Assembly (NCBI RefSeq): GCF_008369915.1
Contig: NZ_VSRN01000001.1
Span: forward strand, 4,956,501-5,020,500
DNA length: 64,000 bases
Direction of reading: 5' to 3'
Source of the DNA: Dyadobacter sp. UC 10
Lineage (GTDB): Bacteria; Bacteroidota; Bacteroidia; Cytophagales; Spirosomataceae
The notes below the pieces were generated by a model. It saw nothing but the letters and a program-made list of their open reading frames with translations. It was not told the DNA's origin and searched no databases. A program made the translations under genes and the position numbers. Below are positions 9,247 through 17,339 of this stretch, piece after piece; the first letter of the stretch is position 1; each line of letters begins with the position of its first letter.

Positions 9247-10614
9247 ATGAAAAAATACAGAATTACCCTGGCAGGCATGTTATTGTTCGTTACACTGTGT
9301 CAGGTGCAGGCTCAAAAGTCTAAAAACGGCTGGGTTGATCTATTTAACGGAAAGGATCTGACCGGCTGGAAACAGCTGAACGGACAGGCGAAATATGAAG
9401 TAAAAGACGGGACGATAGTGGGTACTTCTGTCATGGGAACGCCTAATTCATTTCTGACTACCGAAAAGGATTACGGTGATTTTATCCTCGAACTGGAAGT
9501 AAAAGTAGATAACAAACTTAATTCCGGCATTCAGATACGCAGTCTTTCCAAACCGGATTATCAGAACGGCCGGGTTCACGGGTATCAGGTCGAAATCGAC
9601 CCAAGCGACCGCGCTTATTCAGCCGGCTTGTACGACGAGGCCCGCCGCGGCTGGCTTTACCCGCTCGACCTGAACCCGGAAGCTAAAAAAGCATTCAAAA
9701 AAGAAGCCTGGAACAAATACCGCATCGAGGCGATCGGCAATTCGATCCGTACGTTTTTGAATGGGGTGCCGGTCGCACATTTGGTCGATGATATGACTGC
9801 CAGCGGCTTTATTTGTCTGCAGGTGCATTCTATCGGTAGTAAGGACCTCGAAGGAACGCAGGTAAGCTGGAAAAATGTCCGCATTCAGACAACAAACCTG
9901 AAACCGAGCCCTGCAACGAATATCCGTATTGTAAACCTGATTCCTAATGCACTCGATGCAGCGGAAAAAGCCCAGGGCTGGTCGCTGCTCTACGACGGGA
10001 AAACAGCAGATCAGTGGCGCTCTTACGGCGGCACCGATTTTCCTTCCAAACGCTGGGCTTATCAAGACGGCACCATTACGATTGCAAAATCAGATGGTTC
10101 AGAAACAGGAAATGATATTGTGACAGAGAAGCTGTACGGCCCCGCATTTGAGTTTGAGTTCGACTTCAAGCTTACCGAGGGCGCAAATAGCGGGGTGAAG
10201 TATTTTGTTGACCAGAAATTCAATTCAAAAGGAAAATCCGGAATAGGCTGCGAGTACCAGGTATTGGATGACGAAAAACATCCGGACGCAAAATTGGGTA
10301 AAAATGGTAACCGGACGATCGCTTCGTTTTACGACGTGATACCCGCCGAAAGGCCGAAAAATTCGGTAAAGAAAATCGGCGAATGGAACCAGGGCCGCAT
10401 TGTTGTTCAGAAAGATGGTACTGTTCAACACTTTTTGAATGGCTATAAAGTGGTGGAATATGTACGTGGCTCACCGCAGTTCAAGGAGTTCGTGATGGGT
10501 TCCAAGTTCAAAAATTTTGAAGGTTTCGGCATGTCGACCCAGGGGAATCTGCTATTGCAGGACCACGGTGACAATGTTTCTTTCAGGAGTTTAAAAGTGC
10601 GGGAATTGAATTGA
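9247..10614 (+). CDS. Secreted protein with two DUF1080 (3-keto-disaccharide hydrolase-like) domains
   Basis: 455 residues with a cleavable signal peptide ending near AQA at about residue 22. Two DUF1080 (PF06439) copies lie in tandem: about 27-212, opening with WVDLFNGKDLTGWK, and about 240-455, opening with WSLLYDGKTADQWRSYGG. Both show the lectin-like jelly-roll pattern (NSGIQIRS and NSGVKYFVDQ, then a GYQVEIDP or CEYQVLDD strand). The family is annotated as 3-keto-disaccharide hydrolase, cleaving glycosides after C3 oxidation. With an exported oxidoreductase next door this supports an oxidative glycoside-breaking route. Which of the two domains is catalytic cannot be told here. Confidence 0.9.
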   Translation: MKKYRITLAGMLLFVTLCQVQAQKSKNGWVDLFNGKDLTGWKQLNGQAKYEVKDGTIVGTSVMGTPNSFLTTEKDYGDFILELEVKVDNKLNSGIQIRSLSKPDYQNGRVHGYQVEIDPSDRAYSAGLYDEARRGWLYPLDLNPEAKKAFKKEAWNKYRIEAIGNSIRTFLNGVPVAHLVDDMTASGFICLQVHSIGSKDLEGTQVSWKNVRIQTTNLKPSPATNIRIVNLIPNALDAAEKAQGWSLLYDGKTADQWRSYGGTDFPSKRWAYQDGTITIAKSDGSETGNDIVTEKLYGPAFEFEFDFKLTEGANSGVKYFVDQKFNSKGKSGIGCEYQVLDDEKHPDAKLGKNGNRTIASFYDVIPAERPKNSVKKIGEWNQGRIVVQKDGTVQHFLNGYKVVEYVRGSPQFKEFVMGSKFKNFEGFGMSTQGNLLLQDHGDNVSFRSLKVRELN

Positions 10615-10728
10615 ATTTCTGGCCTAAAAAAGATTAAAAATTACAGTAGATAAACCGGCAGCTATTATTTACAACTGATTGCTGTTCAGCAATCACGCCT
10701 GACAATCAAAAATTAACCTTTATAAAAG

Positions 10729-12069
10729 ATGAAAAGTAGAAGGGAATTTCTAAAAAATGCAGCATTGGCTTCCGCAGGTGTAGCGGTTGGTGCCAACGCT
10801 TTCGGAGCAGCGAGTTACCGTCGGATTTTGGGTGCGAACGACCGCGTGCGTGTGGGGATAATCGGCTTTTCAGACCGTTTTCGTAGCTCACTGGCCCCCA
10901 GTTTTTCTGATCACGCCAAAGAATTGAATTTCGAATTTATGGGCGTATCTGATCTGTGGAACCGTCGGCGCGACGAAGCGGCTGCGTTTATGAAAGACAA
11001 GGCTTATGCATCAAAGGAATTTATAAAGGCACGTAACAACGAAGAACTGCTCGGTCGTAAGGATGTGGACGCGGTGATCATCAGTACGGCGGATTTTCAA
11101 CATGCACTGCATTGCGCCGAGGCAGTTAAGTCGGGCCGGGATGTGTATGTGGAGAAGCCTTTTGCCGAAACCCTGGAAGATGCAAAAGTGGCATTGAAAG
11201 CGGTGGAAAGTTCGAAACAGATCGTGCAGGTAGGTTCTCAGCGCCGCAGCGCGCCGAACTACTGGGCAGCTTATGAATATATCAAATCCGGCAAGTTTGG
11301 AGATATTACTACGGTTGAAATGACCTGGAATGTAAACCAGCCAGGCAGGTGGAGAAGAAAAGAGCTCGTTTCGCAGATCCGCAAAGAAGATACCGATTGG
11401 GACCGATTCCTGATGAACCGTCCGAAAGTAGAGTGGAACCCACGCTACTACCTTGAATTCCGCCTTTTCTATCCATATTCATCTGGTATTCCAGGACAAT
11501 GGATGGCACACCAGATTGATACCGTCCACTGGTTTTCGGGACTGGACGCGCCGCGTAATGTAGTGGCAAACGGTGGTATTTACACCTGGAAAGACGGTCG
11601 TACCAATGTGGACACTTTCAGCGCCGCATTTGAATATGGTCCTTTTGACGATAAGAGCAAAGGTTTTCAGGTGATCTATTCGTCGCGTTTCAATAATGAA
11701 GCGGGCGGCGTGAAAGAGTACTACTATTCAAATGGTGGTATGATCAACCTGGATACGAATAAGATTACGTCGGAAGGCGGCTTGAAAGAAAAAGATGCCA
11801 AGGGAATGGGTTTACAGGCGAACTTGCTCCCTGAAATGTCCCTGAAAACCGGCGACAAAATCGCGACTGACGCCAACACAGGTGCCGACCCGATGACTTC
11901 GCTGCATATGCGCAACTGGATGGATTGTATCCGCAGCCGGAAAGAATCGAATGCCCCCGCACGCGTTGGTTTCAACCACTCCGTCGCGAATATCATGGCC
12001 ACCGAGGCTTTGCATACGGGCAAAAGAGTAAGCTGGGATCCAAAGAAACGCGAAATCATCCTGAGCTAG
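10729..12069 (+). CDS. Tat-exported Gfo/Idh/MocA-family oxidoreductase
   Basis: 446 residues. A Tat signal is clear (SRREFLKNAALASAGVAVGA). The Rossmann part begins at about 39 with RVRVGIIGFSDRF, where GxxG is slightly changed, followed by DAVIISTADFQHALHCAEA and the family's EKP motif in YVEKPFAETLEDA (about 142-144). The C-terminal alpha/beta domain (GQWMAHQIDTVHWFSG) carries the conserved H..D..H-like pattern. Members of this branch bind NAD(H) tightly and oxidise or reduce sugars, often at C3. Export suggests a bound, recycled cofactor (inference). It lies between the DUF1080 and PmoA-like genes. Confidence 0.92.
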   Translation: MKSRREFLKNAALASAGVAVGANAFGAASYRRILGANDRVRVGIIGFSDRFRSSLAPSFSDHAKELNFEFMGVSDLWNRRRDEAAAFMKDKAYASKEFIKARNNEELLGRKDVDAVIISTADFQHALHCAEAVKSGRDVYVEKPFAETLEDAKVALKAVESSKQIVQVGSQRRSAPNYWAAYEYIKSGKFGDITTVEMTWNVNQPGRWRRKELVSQIRKEDTDWDRFLMNRPKVEWNPRYYLEFRLFYPYSSGIPGQWMAHQIDTVHWFSGLDAPRNVVANGGIYTWKDGRTNVDTFSAAFEYGPFDDKSKGFQVIYSSRFNNEAGGVKEYYYSNGGMINLDTNKITSEGGLKEKDAKGMGLQANLLPEMSLKTGDKIATDANTGADPMTSLHMRNWMDCIRSRKESNAPARVGFNHSVANIMATEALHTGKRVSWDPKKREIILS

Positions 12070-12108
12070 GAATGCAGTTTTTGTTTTCAAATTAGATCAA
12101 AAGACAAA

Positions 12109-13155
12109 GTGAAATTAAAAAACACAGGCATTTTACTGGCGACCGTTTCTCTTGCCGCGCTGGCTGGCCTGGCGAATGCGCAAAAAGTAGATCTGGTAAA
12201 GAATGAAGCAGAAAAAAAGGTTGAGGTCAAAATTGACGGTAAACCTTTTACCGCATATTACTACCCGGGGGAAAAGGTGCTGAAAAAAGCGGTTCTCTAT
12301 CCTGTTCAAACTGCGAGGGGAACCGTTATTACCAGGGGCTGGCCGCTGGATCCTCGTCCCGGCGAGCGCGTAGATCACCCGCACCACGTCGGGATCTGGC
12401 TGAATTATGAGGATGTGAACGGTAATGATTACTGGAACAATTCCGACGCCGTTGACCACGCGAAGCGCGCTTACGGAACGATCCTGCATACCGGCATCAC
12501 CTCCGTCAAAAGCGGCAAAGACAAAGGCGAGCTGACAGTCACCGCCGACTGGGTTGACAAAAACGGTACCCTGACTTTAAAGGAAACCACTACCTACACC
12601 TTCAGCGGAAAAGGCGAAACGCGTATGATTGATCGCAGTACTACCTTAACAGCCGTGCTGGATGAAGTAGCAATGCCGGATATCAAGGACGGAATGTATG
12701 CGATACGTGTAGCGCGGGAGCTCGAACTGCCTTCCAACAAGCCGGAGATTTTTACAGACGCAGGCGGTATCGCCACCAAGGTTCCGGTTCTGAATAATGA
12801 AGGTATCACCGGAAACTACCGTAACAGTAACGGAGTGGAAGGAGAGGCAGTTTGGGGCAAAAGAGCGATCTGGTGTAATCTGACAGGTAAAATTAAAGAC
12901 GAGAATATCAGCGTCGCGATCATCGATCATCCTAAAAATGTCGGTTATCCTGCATATTGGCATGCGCGGGGTTATGGATTGTTTGCAGTGAACCCATTGG
13001 GGATGAAAGCGCTGAGCGATGGGAAGGATGTTCTGAATTTTAAACTCAAAAAAGGCGAGTCGACGACCTTTCGTTACCGTATGGTAATTGCTTCCGAGCA
13101 TTTGAAAGATGCCACGCTCAACGAGCTGGCCGCGGCTTATGCGAAGTCGAAATAA
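12109..13155 (+). CDS. Secreted DUF6807 / PmoA-like family protein
   Basis: 348 residues starting at GTG; the signal peptide (LLATVSLAALAGLANAQ) fits this start and no upstream ATG does. The body matches the family labelled DUF6807 or methane oxygenase PmoA-like: FTAYYYPGEKVLKKAVLYPV, a HPHHVGIWLNYEDVNGNDYW block with clustered histidines, and YPAYWHARGYGLFAVNPLG near the end. The PmoA name is historical; there is no sign of methane oxidation here. It usually travels with Gfo/Idh/MocA and DUF1080 genes, as it does here, so a role in sugar processing is the better guess. It is the last gene before a strong terminator. Confidence 0.87.
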   Translation: MKLKNTGILLATVSLAALAGLANAQKVDLVKNEAEKKVEVKIDGKPFTAYYYPGEKVLKKAVLYPVQTARGTVITRGWPLDPRPGERVDHPHHVGIWLNYEDVNGNDYWNNSDAVDHAKRAYGTILHTGITSVKSGKDKGELTVTADWVDKNGTLTLKETTTYTFSGKGETRMIDRSTTLTAVLDEVAMPDIKDGMYAIRVARELELPSNKPEIFTDAGGIATKVPVLNNEGITGNYRNSNGVEGEAVWGKRAIWCNLTGKIKDENISVAIIDHPKNVGYPAYWHARGYGLFAVNPLGMKALSDGKDVLNFKLKKGESTTFRYRMVIASEHLKDATLNELAAAYAKSK

Positions 13156-13176
13156 GGTTTATCTTGCAGCATGATG

Positions 13177-13208
13177 AAAAGCTCCGGTTCACGCCGGAGC
13201 TTTTTTTG
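13177..13208 (+). terminator. Rho-independent terminator after the glycan-use operon
   Basis: Stem AAAAGCTCCGG (13177-13187) pairs with CCGGAGCTTTT (13194-13204) around a 6-base loop, followed by T-rich sequence to 13208. It closes the four-gene enzyme unit. Confidence 0.88.
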
Positions 13209-13237
13209 TTTTTGGAAGATTTTTCCGCACGCTAATT

Positions 13238-13717
13238 ATGAAAGTACCGAAGTATCATGTTCATCGGTTGAATGAACATACGTATCAATTTTTTAGTACT
13301 GGTCCGCGTGGCATGTTTGAATTACGAATAATTTTTTCAAGGGAATCCGGTGAATCCGGTGATGAGCTTTATAATTTGGCTTTTGGGCTTTGGAGTTTGG
13401 ATGTACAAGATATTGACGATAGTATAGAACTGAGAAATGGGGATGCAGACCGTATCCTGTCAACTGTTGCCAAGACAGCTCTTGACTTTTTGGAGCGACA
13501 TCCAGGTGCCTTTGTTTTTGCTCAGGGAAGCACCCCTTCAAGAACGAGGAAGTATCAAATGGGCATCTGTAAATATTTGGTTGAGGTTCCAAAGCATATC
13601 AAAATATCAGGATTGCGGGCAGAGCCTACTTCTTGTCACACATCAAACTGGACTGATTTTGAGGTAGGTGTCAATTACCGCGCCTTCATTTTGTATTCAA
13701 ATCTTCGTTATATTTGA
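13238..13717 (+). CDS. DUF6934-family protein
   Basis: 159 residues, no signal peptide, cytoplasmic. I recognise the pattern of the Bacteroidota family DUF6934: an N-terminal YHVHRLNEHTYQFFSTGPRG segment, an acidic NLAFGLWSLDVQDIDDS stretch, and a conserved FVFAQGSTPSRTRKYQMGI block near residue 92. The function is not established. A 54-residue gene starts 22 bases later, with a TATATTTG element (13709-13716) overlapping this gene's stop. The small-neighbour arrangement resembles toxin-antitoxin-type pairs, but I know of no proof for that. It stands between two terminated units and looks like an accessory insertion. Confidence 0.75.
   Translation: MKVPKYHVHRLNEHTYQFFSTGPRGMFELRIIFSRESGESGDELYNLAFGLWSLDVQDIDDSIELRNGDADRILSTVAKTALDFLERHPGAFVFAQGSTPSRTRKYQMGICKYLVEVPKHIKISGLRAEPTSCHTSNWTDFEVGVNYRAFILYSNLRYI
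13709..13716 (+). promoter_or_regulatory. Possible Bacteroidota -7 promoter element (TATATTTG)
   Basis: Exact match to TAnnTTTG, 24 bases before the small gene at 13740. A TTTG lies at 13690-13693, but with only 15 bases between instead of the usual 19-21, so the -33 half is weak. It would give the small gene its own transcript. Confidence 0.35.
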
Positions 13718-13739
13718 AATAGTACTTATTCATATTATC

Positions 13740-13904
13740 ATGAAAGTTGCAAAAATTAGCACAACGAAATCGGAGAAACTAAGAGTTGCACAAACAGAAC
13801 AACCAGTGAAAAAATTGTCTGCGGTCGATAAGAAGATTATGCAGATGAGGGCAACTTTGAAAGAAAATCCGTTTCCTTTTGAAGAGATAAAGCGTAACAA
13901 TTGA
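13740..13904 (+). CDS. Small basic protein, DUF6934 companion (54 aa)
   Basis: 54 residues from an ATG 22 bases after the DUF6934 stop: lysine-rich start (MKVAKISTTKSEKLRVAQ), then a likely helix (SAVDKKIMQMRATLKENP) and a short tail. The frame is also open upstream, but this ATG is the natural start. The same C-terminal pattern, KK....R..L..NP.P..I, recurs in the broken frame right after it (FFEKKADEARIFLERNPIP), suggesting tandem copies of a small family. I do not recognise it. An antidote or DNA-binding partner role is only a guess from position. Confidence 0.6.
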   Translation: MKVAKISTTKSEKLRVAQTEQPVKKLSAVDKKIMQMRATLKENPFPFEEIKRNN

Positions 13905-14114
13905 AAGTCAGTGGCAATCTAAGAATTTATGCCTCTGCGATCGAAAGGACTGCAACGGAAAAAGTCGGAAATACGCAATCTGTGAAAGTTGCAGTTTTCT
14001 AAGGAAGGTAAGTTCGAAGATTTCTTTGAGAAGAAAGCAGACGAGGCGCGCATATTTCTTGAAAGAAACCCAATTCCCGACCACATCCTGAACAGTAACA
14101 AAAAACCTTCATAA
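13901..14114 (+). pseudogene. Frameshifted small gene, about 70 codons, after the DUF6934 pair
   Basis: A TTG overlapping the preceding TGA opens a 33-codon frame (LKVSGNLRIYASAIERTATE...) that stops at 14000-14002. One base further on, the frame from 14001 to 14114 continues as KEGKFEDFFEKKADEARIFL and ends NKKPS. Dropping base T14000 joins them into one protein of about 70 residues. Its end resembles the 54-residue protein just upstream. It could be a decayed gene, a one-base sequencing error beside TTTT, or recoding; the site TTC-TAA-G is not a known slippery type. Confidence 0.5.
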
Positions 14115-14120
14115 TCCTGA

Positions 14121-14684
14121 ATGCTGAGGTCTACTTACGTTGCAATCCTTCGTGGCATTAATGTGAGCGGGCATAATTTGATAAAAATGCCGGCTTTGGT
14201 TTCGTTATTGGAGAAGGAAGGTTTTGAAGATTGCAAAACGTATATACAAAGCGGAAACGTACTTTTTAATACGGAAAAGGCTGATGAACAAAAGGTGTCA
14301 GCCCGGATTAAAACCGCAATAGAAAATGCATTTGGCTACGATGTTCCGGTTATTGTGCTGAGCCTCGCTGCATTGCGGTCGGTATTGGAGCAAAATCCGT
14401 TTCTGGAATTGCAGCATGAGGATATTACCAAGCTTCACGCCACTTTTTTGTCGGAAATTCCGGACAAGGAAGCTTTTGGAAAAATTGACGGAGATAAGTA
14501 CAAGCCGGATGAATTTATATTGGTCGGCAATACAATCTATCTTTTCTGCCCCGACGGTTACGGCCGCACGAAACTCAATAACAATTTCTTCGAAAATAAG
14601 CTGAAAGTCACCGCTACGACGCGCAACTGGAAGACGGTAGTCGAGCTGGTGAGGCTGGCAGAAGCGCTTTCAACGCAGCAATGA
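14121..14684 (+). CDS. DUF1697 domain-containing protein
   Basis: 187 residues, cytoplasmic. The family hallmark is at the N terminus: YVAILRGINVSGHNLIKMPAL, followed by GFEDCKTYIQSGNVLFNT. The C-terminal half has the usual ATTRNWKTVVELVRLAEAL ending. The length is normal for DUF1697. No biochemical role is established. It follows the frameshifted small gene by 6 bases, but this may be chance because the family usually stands alone. Confidence 0.9.
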   Translation: MLRSTYVAILRGINVSGHNLIKMPALVSLLEKEGFEDCKTYIQSGNVLFNTEKADEQKVSARIKTAIENAFGYDVPVIVLSLAALRSVLEQNPFLELQHEDITKLHATFLSEIPDKEAFGKIDGDKYKPDEFILVGNTIYLFCPDGYGRTKLNNNFFENKLKVTATTRNWKTVVELVRLAEALSTQQ

Positions 14685-14771
14685 CACTTTGATTATGTGC
14701 AAAGAAGTCGTATTCTTGGCTGGAAATCCCTTCCATGCAGTTTTTCCTCCATGTAATACACTTAACCAAAC

Positions 14772-15185
14772 ATGAAAGACAATTCAAGACGTAAGTTTCT
14801 GCGGAATGCTGGTCTGGCAACAATCGCATCGGTAAGTCCAATGGCTGCGGCACCTGAGAGACGAAAGGAGCTTTTTATTCATCACGTATATTTTTACCTC
14901 AAAGACCCGCATAATGCACAGGACGAAGCCAAGCTGCTGGAAGGACTGAACAAGCTCGCCAAAGTACCTGCTATTCAATATGTTCACATAGGAAAGCCGG
15001 CCGAGACTAATCGCCCCGTAATTGTGCGTGACTATACCTTTTCGTGGATGTGCTTTTTCAAGAATATCATTGAAGAAGAGATTTATCAAACCCACCCGAT
15101 CCATCTGGATTTTATCGAAGAATATAGTCACCTGTGGGAAAAAGTAGTAGTCTACGATTCAGTCGGACCGAAGAAAGTAGGGTAG
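14772..15185 (+). CDS. Dabb (stress-responsive alpha/beta barrel) domain protein with Tat-like signal
   Basis: 137 residues. The N terminus SRRKFLRNAGLATIASVSPMAAA is a Tat-like signal. After it comes a Dabb ferredoxin-like fold (PF07876): IHHVYFYLKDPHNAQDEAKL, a middle IQYVHIGKPAETNRPVI, then YTFSWMCFFKNI and YQTHPIHLDFIEEYSHLWEKVVVYDS. Dabb proteins form dimeric barrels; some act as cyclases or stress proteins, most are unassigned. The gene appears to stand alone, 102 bases before the GH9 gene's broken leader. Confidence 0.85.
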   Translation: MKDNSRRKFLRNAGLATIASVSPMAAAPERRKELFIHHVYFYLKDPHNAQDEAKLLEGLNKLAKVPAIQYVHIGKPAETNRPVIVRDYTFSWMCFFKNIIEEEIYQTHPIHLDFIEEYSHLWEKVVVYDSVGPKKVG

Positions 15186-15234
15186 CAACAGAAAGGGTCT
15201 TTTACTCCTGATAGACGAAAACTTTCAATCCAGT

Positions 15235-15287
15235 ATGTTTAAAAGCCTTTTTTACAGATTTGCACAGCATCAGTTTTACTTTTTGCC
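15235..15287 (+). pseudogene. Out-of-frame signal-peptide leader of the GH9 gene
   Basis: The GH9 frame is open upstream to 15243 and encodes a signal-peptide-like stretch (KPFLQICTASVLLFAMQ), but it has no ATG, GTG or TTG before 15288. An ATG at 15235 with TTT AAA is one base out of frame. One more A in the run AAAA at 15241-15244 would join them into a leader starting MFKKPFLQICTASVLLF and ending PLVAQ. Read as is, the enzyme lacks a secretion signal. Alternatives: a sequencing error, an ATT start at 15258, or slippage at the A run. Confidence 0.6.
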
Positions 15288-16994
15288 ATGCAGATCGGGA
15301 AACCTTTGGTTGCTCAGAAATACTCCTCCGATATCCGGCTTAATCAGGTTGGGTTTTACCCGGCTGCACCAAAGATTGCGGTAGTTGTGGGCGACAATTT
15401 CACTGATTTTTTGGTAAAAGATCCCTCAGGTAAGGCTGTTTTTAAAGGGAAACTGGGGCCAGCCAGACAAAATCAGCATTCAGGAAAAATCAGTAAAGTA
15501 GCGGACTTTTCCAATCTCAAAAAAACCGGAAAATATACCATAGAAGTGAGCGGCCTGGGTAAATCGGCTGTATTTGAAATTAAGGCAAAGATCCATCGGG
15601 AAGTCGCTGAGGCTTCGCTGAAGGGCTTTTATTACCAGCGTGCTTCCACTGATCTGCCCGAAAAGTTTGCCGGAAAGTGGGCGCGGCCTGCCGGGCATCC
15701 TGATCACAAAGTGCTCGTTCATCCTTCCGCGGTGTCGGATGGTCGCGCGGAGAATTTCGTAATCAGCTCGCCAAAAGGCTGGTATGATGCTGGGGACTAC
15801 AACAAATACATTGTTAACTCGGGAATTACAATGGGCACATTACTTTCGTTGTATGAAGATTTTCCACTGTTTTTCGAGAATTTCAACACCAATATTCCGG
15901 AAAATAACAACTCCATCCCTGACCTGCTCGACGAAGTGATCTGGAACCTGCGGTGGATGCTGACCATGCAGGACCCGGCAGACGGCGGTGTTTATCATAA
16001 GCTGACCAATCCGCGTTTCGATGGAATGGTGATGCCAGATCAATGCGACAAGCCGAGGTATGTTGTTCAGAAAAATACTGTGGCAACCCTCGATTTCGTA
16101 GCCGTAATGGCTCAGGCGGGCAGGATTTTGAAGGGTTTTGAAAATAAACTACCGGGTCTTTCAGATTCCTGTCTGGTAGCTGCGGTGAAAGGCTGGGAAT
16201 GGGCCGGCAAACATCCGGACATTTTCTATAACCAGGATGAAGTGAACCGGAAATTTGATCCGGACGTGGTAACGGGCGCATACGGTGACAGAAACGCAGC
16301 AGACGAGCGGTTTTGGGCTGCCGCAGAAATGTACGCTACCACCGGCAAGGCTGACTACCTGAAAAATATTGACCTCAAATCAGGGCAGCCCATGACATTG
16401 CCTACGTGGAGTATGGTGCATGCAATGGGTTACTATACCCTGATCCGTTCTGCTGAAAGGCTGAAAATGGAAGGTGCCCTGATCGATCCGATCAGAAATA
16501 ATGTCAGACGCTTTGCCGACGGTCTGTTGAAGGATATTGAAAAGCAGCCTTACCATACCGTAATGGGTAAAACTGCAAAGGATTATTCCTGGGGCAGCAG
16601 CTCGGTTGCCGCAAATCAGGGTATCGCACTTTTGTATTCTTACAAAATTTCCAAAGACCGAAAGTATCTGAATGCCGCGCTCGGTAATCTGGATTATTTG
16701 TTAGGAAGAAATGCGACGACCTACTGTTTTCTGACCGGCTTCGGCTCTAAAAGAGTTATGCATCCGCATCACAGGCCTTCGGTTGCCGACGGCATAGAAG
16801 ATCCTGTACCCGGCCTGCTGTCAGGCGGCCCGAATCCGGCACAGCAAGACAAATGCAAGACTTACACGAGCAAGTTTGCCGACGAATCATTCACGGATGA
16901 CAATTGCTCCTACGCTTCAAACGAAATCGCGATCAATTGGAACGCGCCTATGGTTTATCTGGCGGCGGCAATAGAGGCTATTATGGAGCAATGA
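15288..16994 (+). CDS. Glycoside hydrolase family 9 (endoglucanase-like)
   Basis: 568 residues from the first in-frame ATG. An Ig-like CelD_N domain comes first (about 10-95: IRLNQVGFYPAAPKIAVVV), then the GH9 (alpha/alpha)6 barrel with GWYDAGDYNKYIVNSGIT carrying the catalytic Asp pair, the MHPHHRPSVAD signature, and a C-terminal SNEIAINWNAPMVYLAAA block with the acid Glu. GH9 enzymes cut beta-1,4-glucans or related chains. Family members are normally secreted, so the missing in-frame signal peptide is anomalous. It may supply oligosaccharides to the SusCD systems upstream (inference). Its stop is 2 bases from that of the convergent gene. Confidence 0.93.
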   Translation: MQIGKPLVAQKYSSDIRLNQVGFYPAAPKIAVVVGDNFTDFLVKDPSGKAVFKGKLGPARQNQHSGKISKVADFSNLKKTGKYTIEVSGLGKSAVFEIKAKIHREVAEASLKGFYYQRASTDLPEKFAGKWARPAGHPDHKVLVHPSAVSDGRAENFVISSPKGWYDAGDYNKYIVNSGITMGTLLSLYEDFPLFFENFNTNIPENNNSIPDLLDEVIWNLRWMLTMQDPADGGVYHKLTNPRFDGMVMPDQCDKPRYVVQKNTVATLDFVAVMAQAGRILKGFENKLPGLSDSCLVAAVKGWEWAGKHPDIFYNQDEVNRKFDPDVVTGAYGDRNAADERFWAAAEMYATTGKADYLKNIDLKSGQPMTLPTWSMVHAMGYYTLIRSAERLKMEGALIDPIRNNVRRFADGLLKDIEKQPYHTVMGKTAKDYSWGSSSVAANQGIALLYSYKISKDRKYLNAALGNLDYLLGRNATTYCFLTGFGSKRVMHPHHRPSVADGIEDPVPGLLSGGPNPAQQDKCKTYTSKFADESFTDDNCSYASNEIAINWNAPMVYLAAAIEAIMEQ

Positions 16995-16996
16995 AT

Positions 16997-17200
16997 TTAT
17001 TTTACGGGAACAGTGGGCGGCGTTTCGTTATAGCCCTTCTTGCCTGTCATATTGTCTTTTTCAGATTCCCTTATAGCCTCCTTTTTTAAAACCTTCGACG
17101 GTTTGTCGCTGTCATCCTGATGCCTGGAATGGTCTTTCGGGCCGGAGGGTGAGGGAGTGCTGCCTTCAATGTCTTCTTCGTTTTCAGTTTTAGTGCTCAT
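16997..17200 (-). CDS. Small hydrophilic, probably disordered protein (67 aa)
   Basis: 67 residues, almost entirely polar: an N-terminal STKTENEEDIEGSTPSPSG region followed by Lys/Asp/Ser-rich sequence ending in TPPTVPVK. No hydrophobic core, signal or membrane segment. The composition resembles the short hydrophilic proteins common in Cytophagales, like those at 24718-24975 and 52375-52866 here. No function can be assigned. It converges on the GH9 gene with a 2-base gap. Confidence 0.6.
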   Translation of the reverse strand: MSTKTENEEDIEGSTPSPSGPKDHSRHQDDSDKPSKVLKKEAIRESEKDNMTGKKGYNETPPTVPVK

Positions 17201-17339
17201 GGTATCTCTGGTTTTTTACAAAGCATAAGGCAATTTTCATTCCCGCAATGTGGAAACAGGCGCGAAAATTGCAGCAATCGTAATAGATTTCCCGGCTTGT
17301 GGTCTTTCCTTTTCAGCAACAATAACCAATTCTCGTATT

